Assembly (NCBI GenBank): GCA_005405945.1
Contig: BJHW01000001.1
Span: forward strand, 1,054,001 to 1,118,000
Length of the DNA: 64,000 nt
Origin: Streptomyces violaceusniger
GTDB lineage: Bacteria; Actinomycetota; Actinomycetes; Streptomycetales; Streptomycetaceae
Reading direction: 5' to 3'
The translations under genes were made by a program, and so were the position numbers. The notes below the pieces were generated by a model. It did no database searches, was not told the DNA's origin, and worked only from the letters and a program-made list of their open reading frames with translations. Shown in pieces: positions 38,140 to 46,460 of the stretch (position 1 is the stretch's first letter; every line of letters begins with the position of its first letter).

Positions 38140-39258
38140 TCAGGTGTCCGCGGTGGTGGCGGCGGGGTTGGCGGCGCTGCCCTCGGTGCTCAGCAGCACC
38201 ACGGCGGAGGCGGGGCCGAGGCCCAGTGCGGCGCGGCGCTCGTCGGCGCCGTCGCCGGTGAGCGCGGCGCGCAGTCCGGCGAGCGAGGCGGCGCCGCAGG
38301 GGCCGCTGGAGACGCCGAGCCGGGCGAGGTCGCCCGCCGCACGGGCGCTCGCGGCGTCGGGGATGGCGATGGCCGCGTCGAGACCGTCGCGCAGCCGGGG
38401 CCAGGCGATGCTGGAGGGGGTGCCGCAGTTCAGTCCGGCCATGATGGTCTCGCCGGTGGTGACGCTGACCGGTTCGCCACGTGTCAGGCTCTCGATGACG
38501 CAGGGGCGGCCGTGGGTTCCACCGACAGCAGTGCCGTGGGCGGCCCGGCCGGGCGGCTGCGGTAGTGGGTGACGACGGCGTGGGCCGGCGAGCCCACGCC
38601 CACCGGGATGGCGATGAGGTCGGGTGTCCCCCTCCGGCGGCCGCGAGTTGCTCGTCGATTTCGGCGCAGAGGGTGGAGTAGCCCTCGACGATCCAGCCCG
38701 GTATCCGTTCATAGCCGGGCCAAGCGGTGTCCTGGACCAGGAGCGCGTCCGGTACGGCGGCGGCCTCGGCGGCCTGGCGCACTGCCTCGTCGTACGCGTC
38801 CGTGACCTGGGAGACCTCCGCCCCCTCCGCGGCGATGGCCGCCACGGCCTCCGGGTGGACACCGCGTGGGACGAAGATCCGGGCGCGGTGGCCGAGCAGG
38901 CGTGCCGTCCGGGCCACGGCGCGGCCGTGGTTGCCGTCGGTGGCGCTCACCAGGGTGACGGGCGCGGTGGCATCGCCGCGTGCGGCCCGTGCGGCGAGGG
39001 CGCGGTGCACGGCCCAGGACGCGCCCAGGGCCTTGAAAGCGGGCAGGCCCAGACGGCCCGACTCGTCCTTGACGAAGACCCGCCCGATCCCCAATTCGGT
39101 GGCGAGCGGGGGAGTTCGGTGAGCGGGGTGGGGGCGTAACCGGACAGGGAGGCGTGGAAATCCCGTACCTCGGTGGGGGCGGGCGGACAAGTCCAGGCCC
39201 GGGCGGCGGGCCGGGCAAACCACGGCGGCTCGGCGGTGGAGGAAACGTATGCAGGCAC
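38140..39258 (-). CDS. Diaminopropionate ammonia-lyase-like PLP enzyme, frameshifted
   Basis: Read over at least two or three frame changes (about 39110, 38630 and 38560), this is a fold-type II PLP enzyme of about 370 residues. The PLP lysine is in LGLPAFKALGASWAVHRALA. SATDGNHGRAVARTARLLG is the Asn-Gly-His site, and SSGPCGAASLAGLRAAL follows later; the C-terminus is VVLLSTEGSAANPAATTADT. Diaminopropionate ammonia-lyase makes pyruvate and ammonia from 2,3-diaminopropionate; a D-serine or threonine dehydratase-like role is an alternative. GTG 39258 is the start. It is divergent from a LysR remnant and upstream of an amidohydrolase remnant, so the whole locus seems damaged. Confidence 0.72.
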
Positions 39259-39369
39259 ACAGCCAGCGTGCGGCTGCTACCTCCCATCGGTCCAGCGAAT
39301 GTTTTCCAGCTATATTCATCGGCGGAACTGATGAATGGCGAGCCCTTCGAAGCGAGGAGAGAGGGGCCC

Positions 39370-39711
39370 GTGTTCGACCTGCACCGGCTGCGCCTGCTGC
39401 GCGAGCTCAAGCACTGCGGCACCCTCGCGGCCGTCGCCGCCGCCCTGACCGATCTGACCGGCGCCCTGCGCATCGCCTCGTTCCAGACGGCCACCCTCGC
39501 CCTGGCGCCCAGCATGCTGGGCCTGCTGCGCGACCGCCATCCCGGCCTTCGGGCACACGTCACACAGATGCCGCCGGAAACGGCGCTCCCCGCGCTTCAG
39601 GCCCACGATTTCGACCTGGTCGTCGCCGAGGAGTACCCGGGCAACCCCAACCCCGGCCGCCCGGTCTGGAGCGTCGGCCCCGACCGCTGGGGCGGTCGGG
39701 GCCGACGATGA
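39370..39711 (+). pseudogene. LysR regulator remnant lacking the helix-turn-helix
   Basis: GTG 39370 starts FDLHRLRLLRELKHCGTLAA, the first helix of a LysR regulator. The reading then jumps at about 39445 from VAAAL to TDLTGALRIASFQTATLALA, the start of the effector domain. The recognition helix and linker (about 55-60 residues) are deleted. The protein ends early after EEYPGNPNPGRP, in a perfect 16-bp hairpin at 39672-39707 that replaces the rest of the effector domain. It cannot bind DNA in the usual way. Its divergent neighbour is the diaminopropionate ammonia-lyase gene. Confidence 0.72.
39672..39707. terminator. Perfect 16-bp hairpin at the LysR remnant end
   Basis: Arms 39672-39687 and 39692-39707 (CGTCGGCCCCGACCGC and complement), TGGG loop. 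It is part of the last codons of the LysR remnant and probably terminates transcription. Confidence 0.75.
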
Positions 39712-39734
39712 GTGCGCTCGGGCTCAATCGCCCT

Positions 39735-39790
39735 TAGGGCCCTTCCGACGGATCTCCGCAGCGTCGCGACGATCCGTCAGGAGGACCCTA
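39735..39790. repeat. 56-bp short form of the 5018-type palindromic element
   Basis: Ends TAGGGCCCTTCCGACGGATC (39735-39754) and the inverted near-match at 39771-39790 (17 of 20) are the same family as the arms of the element at 5018-5210; the interior retains only CTCCGCAGCGTCGCGAC. It overlaps the stop of the lipoprotein gene by three bases. Its position between convergent genes suggests a terminator role. Confidence 0.75.
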
Positions 39791-40024
39791 GTCGTCAACG
39801 CACTTGGGGTACTTCGAGCCACGGTTGCAGTCGTGGTAGTCGTACTTGCTGACCCGGAACTTCTTCTCCTCGCCGCCCTTGGCCGGATCGACGACCAGGT
39901 AGAACTTCTTCCCGTCCTTGACCTTGTCGGTGACTGTCCCATCAGGGCCCCGGTCAAAGTCCTGCGCGCACCCGGCGAGTGTGAGGGCTGAACATGCCAG
40001 GAGGGCAAGGGCAAGGCGACGCAT
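39788..40024 (-). CDS. Small lipoprotein
   Basis: A 78-residue exported lipoprotein. The signal peptide RRLALALLACSALTLAGC has a clear lipobox (LAGC), with lipidation at Cys19. The mature part is small and charged, with beta character (GTVTDKVKDGKKFYLVVDPA, then FRVSKYDYHDCNRGSKYPKC) and two later cysteines that may form a disulfide. The function is not known; it should be anchored to the outer face of the membrane. ATG 40024 is used. It has its own promoter region next to the folD leader. Confidence 0.78.
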   Translation of the reverse strand: MRRLALALLACSALTLAGCAQDFDRGPDGTVTDKVKDGKKFYLVVDPAKGGEEKKFRVSKYDYHDCNRGSKYPKCVDD

Positions 40025-40182
40025 GTCGTGCTCCGATCAACGTGAGGATTGCGAGACAGTCTAGGGGGCATCGGATCATGGTCCGGCCAGGGGTCACATT
40101 CGCTCATATGCGGGGAAACGCCTGATGGACGGCGGCGGGAGAAGGGGAGAAAAACGCCCGGCAAGGGTCGTCCGGGGTGCCC

Positions 40183-40275
40183 TACAGTATGTCCGGGCCG
40201 TGACTGGCGCTGAGGTGGAGCACCACCGGGGAGCGGCCTGACGATCGGGTCGATGCCGTGCGCCTGGGCGAGTAG
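40183..40275 (+). ncRNA. ZTP riboswitch (pfl motif) upstream of folD
   Basis: A -10-like TACAGT at 40183-40188 is followed by conserved-looking elements: CCGTGACTGGCG (40198-40209), a small stem GGTGGAGCACCACC (40214-40227), GGGGAGCG, and the 3' core GCCGTGCGCCTGGGC (40255-40269). This order matches the pfl/ZTP riboswitch aptamer, known to precede folD and purine or one-carbon genes and to turn them on when ZTP signals low 10-formyl-THF. The folD TTG start is 30 bp downstream, so control of translation or termination is possible. The call rests on motif memory, not a covariance search. Confidence 0.75.
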
Positions 40276-40298
40276 TCGGTAACGCCTGGGAGGCGACC

Positions 40299-41180
40299 TT
40301 GTCCTCGACACAGACGGCCCAGCTCATGGATGGCGCCGGTCTCGCCCGGCGCATCGTGGCGGAAGCGGCGCGCCACGCTTCGGAGATCACTCGACGTACG
40401 GGAGTCACTCCCTGCCTGGCAACGGTGCTGGTGGGCGAGGATCCCGCCTCGGCCACGTACGTCCGCATGAAACGCGCGCGTTGCGCCAGGGCGGGGATCG
40501 CATCGCGGTTCGTCGGCTTGCCGGCCGCCACGACGACCGCGGAGTTGGTCGACACCCTCGGCTCTCTGTCCCAGGACCCCGATGTGCACGGCATCCTGCT
40601 GCAGCATCCCGTCGGGGCTCATATCGATGAGCGGGCGGCGTTCGAGGCCATCGCTCCCGAGAAGGATGTCGACGGCGTCACCATGAACTCCTTCGGGGCG
40701 ATGAGCTTCGGGTTGCCGGGGTTCACGTCGTGCACTCCCGGAGGGATCATGCGTCTCCTGGACGAGTACCGCGTCGAGCTCGCGGGGCGGCATGCGGTGG
40801 TGGTGGGCCGCAGTCCGATCCTGGGCAAGCCCGTGGGAATGCTCCTGCTGGCCCGGGACGCGACGGTGACGTATTGCCACTCCAGGACCGCCGACCTGGG
40901 CGCGGTGCTCCGGGAAGCGGATGTCGTCGTGGCGGCGGTGGGTCGGCCCCGGCTCATCCGTGGCGAGGACATCAAGCCAGGCGCCGTGGTGATCGATGCC
41001 GGATACAACCCCGGCAACGTCGGCGATGTCGACTTCGATTCCGCGTGTGAACGTGCCCGGCTGATCACCCCGGTGCCGGGCGGGGTGGGGCCCATGACCA
41101 TCGCCGTTCTGCTGGCACAGACCGTGGACGCCGCCCGGCAGCAGACGGGTGCGACGACGGACGTACGGGCGGAATGCTGA
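40299..41180 (+). CDS. folD: Methylenetetrahydrofolate dehydrogenase/cyclohydrolase
   Basis: A 293-residue bifunctional FolD: it interconverts 5,10-methylene-, methenyl- and 10-formyl-THF with NADP. Visible are PSATYVRMK-type substrate site (ASATYVRMKRARCARAG, with the cyclohydrolase Lys), DVHGILLQHPVGAHID, DVDGVTMNSFG, the dinucleotide-binding VVVGRSPILGKPVGMLLL and the C-terminal TPVPGGVGPMTIAVLL. TTG 40299 has GGGAGG upstream. Its leader appears to be a ZTP riboswitch. A terminator lies between it and the convergent VOC gene. Confidence 0.95.
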   Translation: MSSTQTAQLMDGAGLARRIVAEAARHASEITRRTGVTPCLATVLVGEDPASATYVRMKRARCARAGIASRFVGLPAATTTAELVDTLGSLSQDPDVHGILLQHPVGAHIDERAAFEAIAPEKDVDGVTMNSFGAMSFGLPGFTSCTPGGIMRLLDEYRVELAGRHAVVVGRSPILGKPVGMLLLARDATVTYCHSRTADLGAVLREADVVVAAVGRPRLIRGEDIKPGAVVIDAGYNPGNVGDVDFDSACERARLITPVPGGVGPMTIAVLLAQTVDAARQQTGATTDVRAEC

Positions 41181-41271
41181 GCGGTCAGCCGCCGCGCCGG
41201 GCTCGCGTCAGGTGGCGGACACCAACTGGTCAAGGAGATGCGGCTCGATGGCCGCGCGGCCGGGGAAGCGG

Positions 41272-41297
41272 CGGGGGCGCCCTTTCGGACGCCCCCG
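41272..41297. terminator. Bidirectional hairpin between folD and VOC gene
   Basis: CGGGGGCG (41272-41279) and CGCCCCCG (41290-41297), with extra CC/GG pairs and a CTTTC loop, between convergent genes. Confidence 0.7.
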
Positions 41298-41328
41298 TGG
41301 CTGGTGGCCCCGTGGCCAGAGCCGGTGG

Positions 41329-41757
41329 CTACGGGCGGATGTAGGGCCGGGTGATGATCTCCATGTTGTGGCCGCTGGGATCGTCGAAGTACGCGCCACG
41401 GCCGCCGAAGAGACGGTTGATCCGGCCGGGGTCGGTGTGGCCGGGGTCGGCGTAGTAGGTGACGCCGACCGCTTCCAGACGGGCGATCATCGCGTCGAAC
41501 CGCTCATCGGGCACGAGGAACGCGTAGTGCTGCGGCTGTATGGGCTCGTCGCGCTTCTCGTAGTAGTCGAGCGTCACGCCGTTGCCGAGGTCGACGGGCA
41601 GAAACGGGCCGAACGGCGCTCCGACCTCCACTCCCAGGATCGCGGCGATGAACTCGGCGGACAGCTGCCGGTCGTGCGCGTAGACGGCGGTGTGGTTCAG
41701 CTGGACGGCGATGGCCGGGGGCTCGGAGTCGTGCTGGGGCTGGGCGTGGTGTGGCAT
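41329..41757 (-). CDS. VOC (glyoxalase/extradiol dioxygenase-like) protein
   Basis: A 142-residue protein with the vicinal-oxygen-chelate fold: VQLNHTAVYAHDRQLSAEFI (first metal His), QPQHYAFLVPDERFDAMIAR, RGAYFDDPSGHNMEIITRPY (final Glu). Members are glyoxalases, dioxygenases or drug-binding proteins; the substrate cannot be told. ATG 41757 is chosen because the family's first strand begins shortly after; the open frame extends to 41829 without family sequence. Confidence 0.85.
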   Translation of the reverse strand: MPHHAQPQHDSEPPAIAVQLNHTAVYAHDRQLSAEFIAAILGVEVGAPFGPFLPVDLGNGVTLDYYEKRDEPIQPQHYAFLVPDERFDAMIARLEAVGVTYYADPGHTDPGRINRLFGGRGAYFDDPSGHNMEIITRPYIRP

Positions 41758-42258
41758 CTGTGGTGGTGTCTCCGCATCGTGGAATCCGCTGGAACAGGCG
41801 CCACGTACGGGCGCCAGGAGGAAGGACACGGAGGAAGTGGCGGGGCTCTGGCCCGCCTCGCGCTCACGCCGAGGCCGGGCGCCTCACTCGTGCGTGGCCC
41901 ATGGCCGACCCGGCAGTCACGTCACCGAACTTACCATCGACGGTCTGACTCCGTTACTCCGTGACGCCGCGACTCCGTACAACAGTCGTCCACCGCACTG
42001 GAGCTGCCCCCGGCCACGTCCGCCCGAGCGTGTCCGCTAGCCTCCGGTCCCGGGTCCGTGCACCACGGGTGCCGGGGGATGAGCGGCGAAGCCCCCTGGT
42101 ACGCGCCGGACACCCGCGGCACCGGACCGCGCACGCCCCTCCCCCACGGCTGCACGATTCCCCCCGGCCCGGCCCCGGTCGCCACGGAGCCGAGCCGCGA
42201 GCGCCATGTCCGATTTCCGCCAGCACACCTCCCTCCCAAGGCGCACAGTGGAGGTGTG
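41758..42258. other. 500-bp intergenic region, VOC gene to ada-alkA
   Basis: It contains the divergent promoters of the two genes. Short repeats of GACTCCGT occur at about 41946-41977. An in-frame ATG at 42079 would extend the repair protein by 60 residues, but the sequence there is low-complexity Pro/Arg and has no family resemblance. I see no RNA gene. Confidence 0.4.
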
Positions 42259-43764
42259 ATGAGCGACGACAGCAGGTACGAGGCGGTGTGCAGCCGCGAC
42301 GCGCGGTTCGACGGCGAGTTCTTCTTCGGCGTCGCCACGACCGGGATCTACTGCCGGCCGAGCTGCCCCGCCACCACGCCCCGGCGCAAGAACGTCCGGT
42401 TCTTCCCGACCTCGGCCGCCGCGCAGGGCGCGGGGTTCCGGGCCTGCCGCCGCTGCCGGCCGGACGCCGTGCCCGGCTCCGCCGACTGGAACGCGCGGGC
42501 GGACGCCGTCGGCCGCGCCATGCGGATGATCGGGGACGGGGTGGTGGACCGGGAGGGGGTGTCCGGGCTCGCCTCGCGGCTCGGGTACAGCGCCCGGCAG
42601 GTGCAACGGCAGCTGACCGCCGAGCTCGGTGCCGGGCCGGTGGCGCTCGCCCGCGCCCAGCGCGCCCACACCGCGCGGATCCTGCTGCAGACCACCGCGC
42701 TGCGGGCCTCGGAGATCGCGTTCGCGGCCGGGTTCTCCAGCGTCCGGCAGTTCAATGACACCCTGCGCGAGATCTACGCCGCCACCCCCACCGAACTGCG
42801 CGCCGCCCGGCCGGAGAAGTCCTCCCGGTCCAGGCCCGCGGGGGCGCCCGGCGGGGTGCTGGGGATCAACGGCGGGGCCGGCGGCGGAACGGCCGGGGTG
42901 CCGCTGCGGCTCGCCTACCGCGGTCCGTACGACACCACACAGGTCTTCGACTACCTCGCCCGGCGTGCCCTCACCGGCCTGGAGGAGATGGTGGGCGCGC
43001 CGGGCGCCCGGACCTACCGCCGCACGCTGCGACTGCCGCACGCCTGCGCCATCGTCGAGGTCGACGAACGGCCCGGCGACGGCTGGCTGGAGTGCCGGCT
43101 GCGCCTGACCGAGCTGCGCGATCTGACCACCGCCATCCAGCGGATCCGGCGCCTGTTCGACCTGGACGCCGATCCGTACGCGGTCGCCGAGCGCCTCGGC
43201 GCCGATGCCGCGCTCGCGCCGCTGCTGGCCGCGCGACCAGGGCTGCGTTCGCCGGGCACCGCCGACCCGCATGAGCTCGCCCTTCGCGCCGTGCTCGGCC
43301 AGCAGGTCTCGGTGGCCGCCGGGCGCCTGCTGGGCGATGGGCTGGTCACCGCGTACGGCAAACCCCTGGAGCGGCCCGACGGCGGGCTCACCCATCACTT
43401 CCCGAGCGCGGAGGACCTGGCCGAGGCGCCGCTCGCCGAGCTCGGCATGCCGGAGAGCCGGCGCGCCACGCTGCGCACGCTCGCCGCCGCGCTCGCGGAC
43501 GGCACGGTGCGGCTGGACGCGGGCGCCGACCGCGACCGGACCGAGAAGGAGCTGCTGGGGCTGCGCGGCATCGGCCCCTGGACGTCCGGTTACATCCGGA
43601 TGCGGGCACTGAGCGACCCGGATGTGCTGCTGGAGTCGGATGTCGCCGTACGGGCCGGGGCTCGCGGCGCCGGGGCCCATCTGGAGGACTCCGAGCGCTG
43701 GCGCCCCTGGCGCTCGTACGCCATGCACCACCTCTGGAACGCCCCGCGGCCCCGGCCCGCGTGA
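42259..43764 (+). CDS. Ada-AlkA fusion: methylphosphotriester regulator plus 3-methyladenine glycosylase
   Basis: A 501-residue protein. The N-terminal Ada zinc domain has Cys32, Cys36, Cys63 and Cys66 (TGIYCRPSCP and FRACRRCRPDA); Cys32 corresponds to the methyl acceptor of Ada. An AraC helix-turn-helix follows (LASRLGYSARQVQRQLTAEL, then SEIAFAAGFSSVRQFNDTLR). From about 220 on is the AlkA glycosylase with its helix-hairpin-helix LGLRGIGPWTSGYIRMRALS and Asp in LESDVAVRAG. The region after this Asp is shorter than usual. It senses methylated DNA and excises alkylated bases. GGAGG precedes ATG 42259. Confidence 0.9.
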   Translation: MSDDSRYEAVCSRDARFDGEFFFGVATTGIYCRPSCPATTPRRKNVRFFPTSAAAQGAGFRACRRCRPDAVPGSADWNARADAVGRAMRMIGDGVVDREGVSGLASRLGYSARQVQRQLTAELGAGPVALARAQRAHTARILLQTTALRASEIAFAAGFSSVRQFNDTLREIYAATPTELRAARPEKSSRSRPAGAPGGVLGINGGAGGGTAGVPLRLAYRGPYDTTQVFDYLARRALTGLEEMVGAPGARTYRRTLRLPHACAIVEVDERPGDGWLECRLRLTELRDLTTAIQRIRRLFDLDADPYAVAERLGADAALAPLLAARPGLRSPGTADPHELALRAVLGQQVSVAAGRLLGDGLVTAYGKPLERPDGGLTHHFPSAEDLAEAPLAELGMPESRRATLRTLAAALADGTVRLDAGADRDRTEKELLGLRGIGPWTSGYIRMRALSDPDVLLESDVAVRAGARGAGAHLEDSERWRPWRSYAMHHLWNAPRPRPA

Positions 43765-43771
43765 TCCCGCC

Positions 43772-43841
43772 GGGAGACGCCCACCGCGAGACACCCGCTG
43801 GGAGACACCCACTGCGAGACACCCGCCGAGCGACACCCGCC
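43772..43841. repeat. 14-bp tandem repeat, five copies
   Basis: Five head-to-tail 14-mers: GGGAGACGCCCACC, GCGAGACACCCGCT, GGGAGACACCCACT, GCGAGACACCCGCC, GAGCGACACCCGCC. They begin seven bases after the ada-alkA stop. Copies alternate in pairs, as if a 28-bp unit was duplicated. No gene overlaps; the role is unknown. Confidence 0.85.
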
Positions 43842-44043
43842 GAGCGGCACCGCGCCCGCCAACTCATCGCCGGGAACGTCCCGATGACATCGCCGTGAGG
43901 TCGATGACCCCGGCGTGAAGAACGACGACCCATTCTGAAACCCCGGTCCGCCGCCGCTTTACGGCCCCTTTATGCCGCTGAGAGCGTGCGCAGCGAGCAC
44001 TCTCGACGAGCGCGAGACGAGCGCGAACTGGGGGAGATCGTCA

Positions 44044-46419
44044 ATGGGACACAGAAGAGGCCGCGTTGTCCAAGGGATCCTGGCAGTCGGGGCCCTGCTG
44101 GGCGCGCTGCTCGGGATTCCGCAACAGGCCCACGCCGATCCGGCGCCGCCTCAGCCGACCGTCTGCAAGCCGTGGGTGGTCATCTCCGCCTATGGCGCGG
44201 ATGCCTCGGCCGGGCCGGGTGCGCCCTGGGGCAGCCCGGTCAACAGCCAGTACATCGGCGGGATCACCGAGGCCCTGAAGGCGAAGGGCATCGGCACCGC
44301 CGCTCGTGATCCGGACGGCAATCCGCGGGCGGACGACGCCGTGGACATCCGCAATCTCTCCTACCCCGCGAACGCGTTGCGGTACTGGCCCTGGGAGCCG
44401 GGCTACGACGAGTCGCTGAGGCTGGGGAAGGAGAAGCTCGCCCAGGAGGTGAGCTGGTACAACACCACCTGCGGCAAGGGCACCAACCTCATCCTGCTCG
44501 GGTACTCCATGGGTGCCCATCTGATGAAGCAGGCGATGCAGGATCCGCTGCTCCAGGCCAATCAGGAGGCCGTGGCCGCCGTGGTGAACGTCGCCGATCC
44601 CAGCCGGAGCAACGGCCAGGCCGGGATGGCGCAGAGCGGCCAGATGCGGACCGTGACACCGGACTTCGCCCCGGCGGAGGCCCAGGCGGCCGACGGCGGG
44701 CTGTTGCAGCGGGCCACGGTGCCGGAGACCTTCTCCGGCTTCCTCGGCGACGGCCGGTACCACGACATCTGCCGCACGGACGACCAGTTCTGCAACCGCC
44801 CCGGTCAGACCCTGCCCGGGGACTGGGTGGACATCGCCAAGCGGGCCGCGGACAGCGAGGGGCCGCACGGCGACTACGCACGCGGCGCCGACTCCACCGG
44901 CGCCCAGGCGGTGGAATCCGCGCTGACCCACCAGGCCGAACGGAACACCGTGCCTCCGGGGCCGCCACCGGCCCCCGGGACCGGTGACACCAACCCGCCG
45001 GACACCCCACCGCCCCCGCAGGGCCGGCCGGACGACCCTCCGGCGCCGCCGCACGACCCGAACGACACGTCCTGCGCACCGCACGGCGACACCGACGCGA
45101 CGGGCGCCGCGGCCATCAAGGAGGCGTGCGCGGTGGTCGGGGCCGACACCTGGTACACCTGGGGCGGCGGCCACGGGGTGGATCCGCCGGGGGCCACCTT
45201 CGGCCATGTGGACTCCTCGGACCCGGAGCGAAGCAGGGACGACCCGAACCGCAAGGGCTTCGACTGCTCGGGCTTCGTCCGCTACGCGTTCTACAAGGCC
45301 ACCGGCTATGACGTGCTGGGCGACCGCACGGCGGAGCAGATGTACAACGCCTCGTGGCCGGTGCGGATGACGGCGGGGCAGGGCGAGGGGGCGCTGCGCC
45401 CCGGCGATCTGGTGTTCTTCGGCACCGCGGGCAATATCCACCACACCGCGATCTATCTGGGCAACGGGCAGATCGCCGAGGCCCCGCAGTCCGATGAGAA
45501 GATCCGGGTGGCCCCGCTGCGCAGCCATGACGACTACACCGGTGCCGTGCGGATCAGTGGCGCGGGTGGTGGCGGCGGTGGCGACGCCCCCCAATCCACC
45601 TGGGGCACCAATGTGCGCACCCACACCGAGCCGTCCGTCGGCTCCGCGGTGCACTCCACCTTCCCCGGGCCGACGGGGATCCGCGTCGACTGCCAGCGGC
45701 GTGCCGAGCGGGTCACCTCCGAGGGCTACACCAGCGATGTGTGGTCGCGTCTGCCGGACGACGGCGGCAGTTGGGTCAGCAACATCTATGTGAAGGGGCC
45801 GGAGTGGATTCCGGGTGTCCCCGCGTGTGACGGGGATCCGGGCCAGGGCGGTCCGCCCGGTGACGGCGCCGGATCGCAGCGCCAGACCTGGGGCACCGAT
45901 GTCACGTTGCGCAGCGGCCCTTCCTCCAAGGCCCAGGCGACGGACGCGCTGGCGAAGCCGACGACGGTGCGCGTCGACTGCCAGGCGCGGGGCGAGGAGG
46001 TCAGTGCGGACGGTGTCACCAACGACGCGTGGGCGCATCTGCCGGACCGCAACGCGTGGGTGTCCAACATCTACCTCCGGGGCGGCGCCTGGCTGGAGGG
46101 CGTTCCCGAATGCGACACCGACCAGGGCGGGGGCTACGGCGACAACGTCGACTTCCGCAACACCTGGGGCGATGACGTACGGGTCCACCGGGAGCCCGCG
46201 CAGGGCTCACCGGACGTGACCACGCTTCAGGGTCCCAGCCAGGTGCGGGTCCAATGCCAGGTCCACGCGGAGCAGGTGACGGCCGAGGGCTACACCAACG
46301 ACGCCTGGAGCTATCTCTCCGACCGCCGGGGATGGATCAGCAACATCTATCTCAAGGGCGGTGCGTGGCAGGACGGTGTGCCGCTCTGCGCGCCGGGCAA
46401 TCCGCCGCCGGGGCGGTGA
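44044..46419 (+). CDS. Secreted cutinase-like / NlpC-P60 / triple SH3-like fusion
   Basis: A 791-residue exported protein. The signal peptide is GILAVGALLGALLGIPQQAH (start ATG 44044, GGGGGAG upstream). Residues about 40-295 are an alpha/beta hydrolase of the cutinase family, with nucleophile Ser155 in LLGYSMGAH and cysteine pairs (Cys41, Cys143, Cys243, Cys250). A Pro-rich linker (302-340) leads to an NlpC/P60 peptidase domain (about 344-505) with Cys408 in KGFDCSGFVRYAFY and His467 in NIHHTAIYLGNG. Three repeats of about 75 residues follow, each starting TWG and containing WVSNIYL-type signatures, like bacterial SH3 domains. A lipid/ester hydrolase joined to a cell-wall peptidase is unusual and suggests envelope remodelling or an antagonistic toxin. 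Confidence 0.85.
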   Translation: MGHRRGRVVQGILAVGALLGALLGIPQQAHADPAPPQPTVCKPWVVISAYGADASAGPGAPWGSPVNSQYIGGITEALKAKGIGTAARDPDGNPRADDAVDIRNLSYPANALRYWPWEPGYDESLRLGKEKLAQEVSWYNTTCGKGTNLILLGYSMGAHLMKQAMQDPLLQANQEAVAAVVNVADPSRSNGQAGMAQSGQMRTVTPDFAPAEAQAADGGLLQRATVPETFSGFLGDGRYHDICRTDDQFCNRPGQTLPGDWVDIAKRAADSEGPHGDYARGADSTGAQAVESALTHQAERNTVPPGPPPAPGTGDTNPPDTPPPPQGRPDDPPAPPHDPNDTSCAPHGDTDATGAAAIKEACAVVGADTWYTWGGGHGVDPPGATFGHVDSSDPERSRDDPNRKGFDCSGFVRYAFYKATGYDVLGDRTAEQMYNASWPVRMTAGQGEGALRPGDLVFFGTAGNIHHTAIYLGNGQIAEAPQSDEKIRVAPLRSHDDYTGAVRISGAGGGGGGDAPQSTWGTNVRTHTEPSVGSAVHSTFPGPTGIRVDCQRRAERVTSEGYTSDVWSRLPDDGGSWVSNIYVKGPEWIPGVPACDGDPGQGGPPGDGAGSQRQTWGTDVTLRSGPSSKAQATDALAKPTTVRVDCQARGEEVSADGVTNDAWAHLPDRNAWVSNIYLRGGAWLEGVPECDTDQGGGYGDNVDFRNTWGDDVRVHREPAQGSPDVTTLQGPSQVRVQCQVHAEQVTAEGYTNDAWSYLSDRRGWISNIYLKGGAWQDGVPLCAPGNPPPGR

Positions 46420-46460
46420 ACGGTCGGTCGCCGATGTCACCGCCGGGGAGATGAGCGAGG

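Noticed and set aside
40025..40182. A possible second regulatory RNA before the ZTP element
   Set aside because: This stretch holds the promoter regions of the lipoprotein and folD genes only; no conserved motif was seen.
42058..42258. In-frame upstream extension of the Ada-AlkA protein
   Set aside because: Low-complexity Pro/Arg sequence; the GGAGG before ATG 42259 and the family N-terminus both fix the later start.
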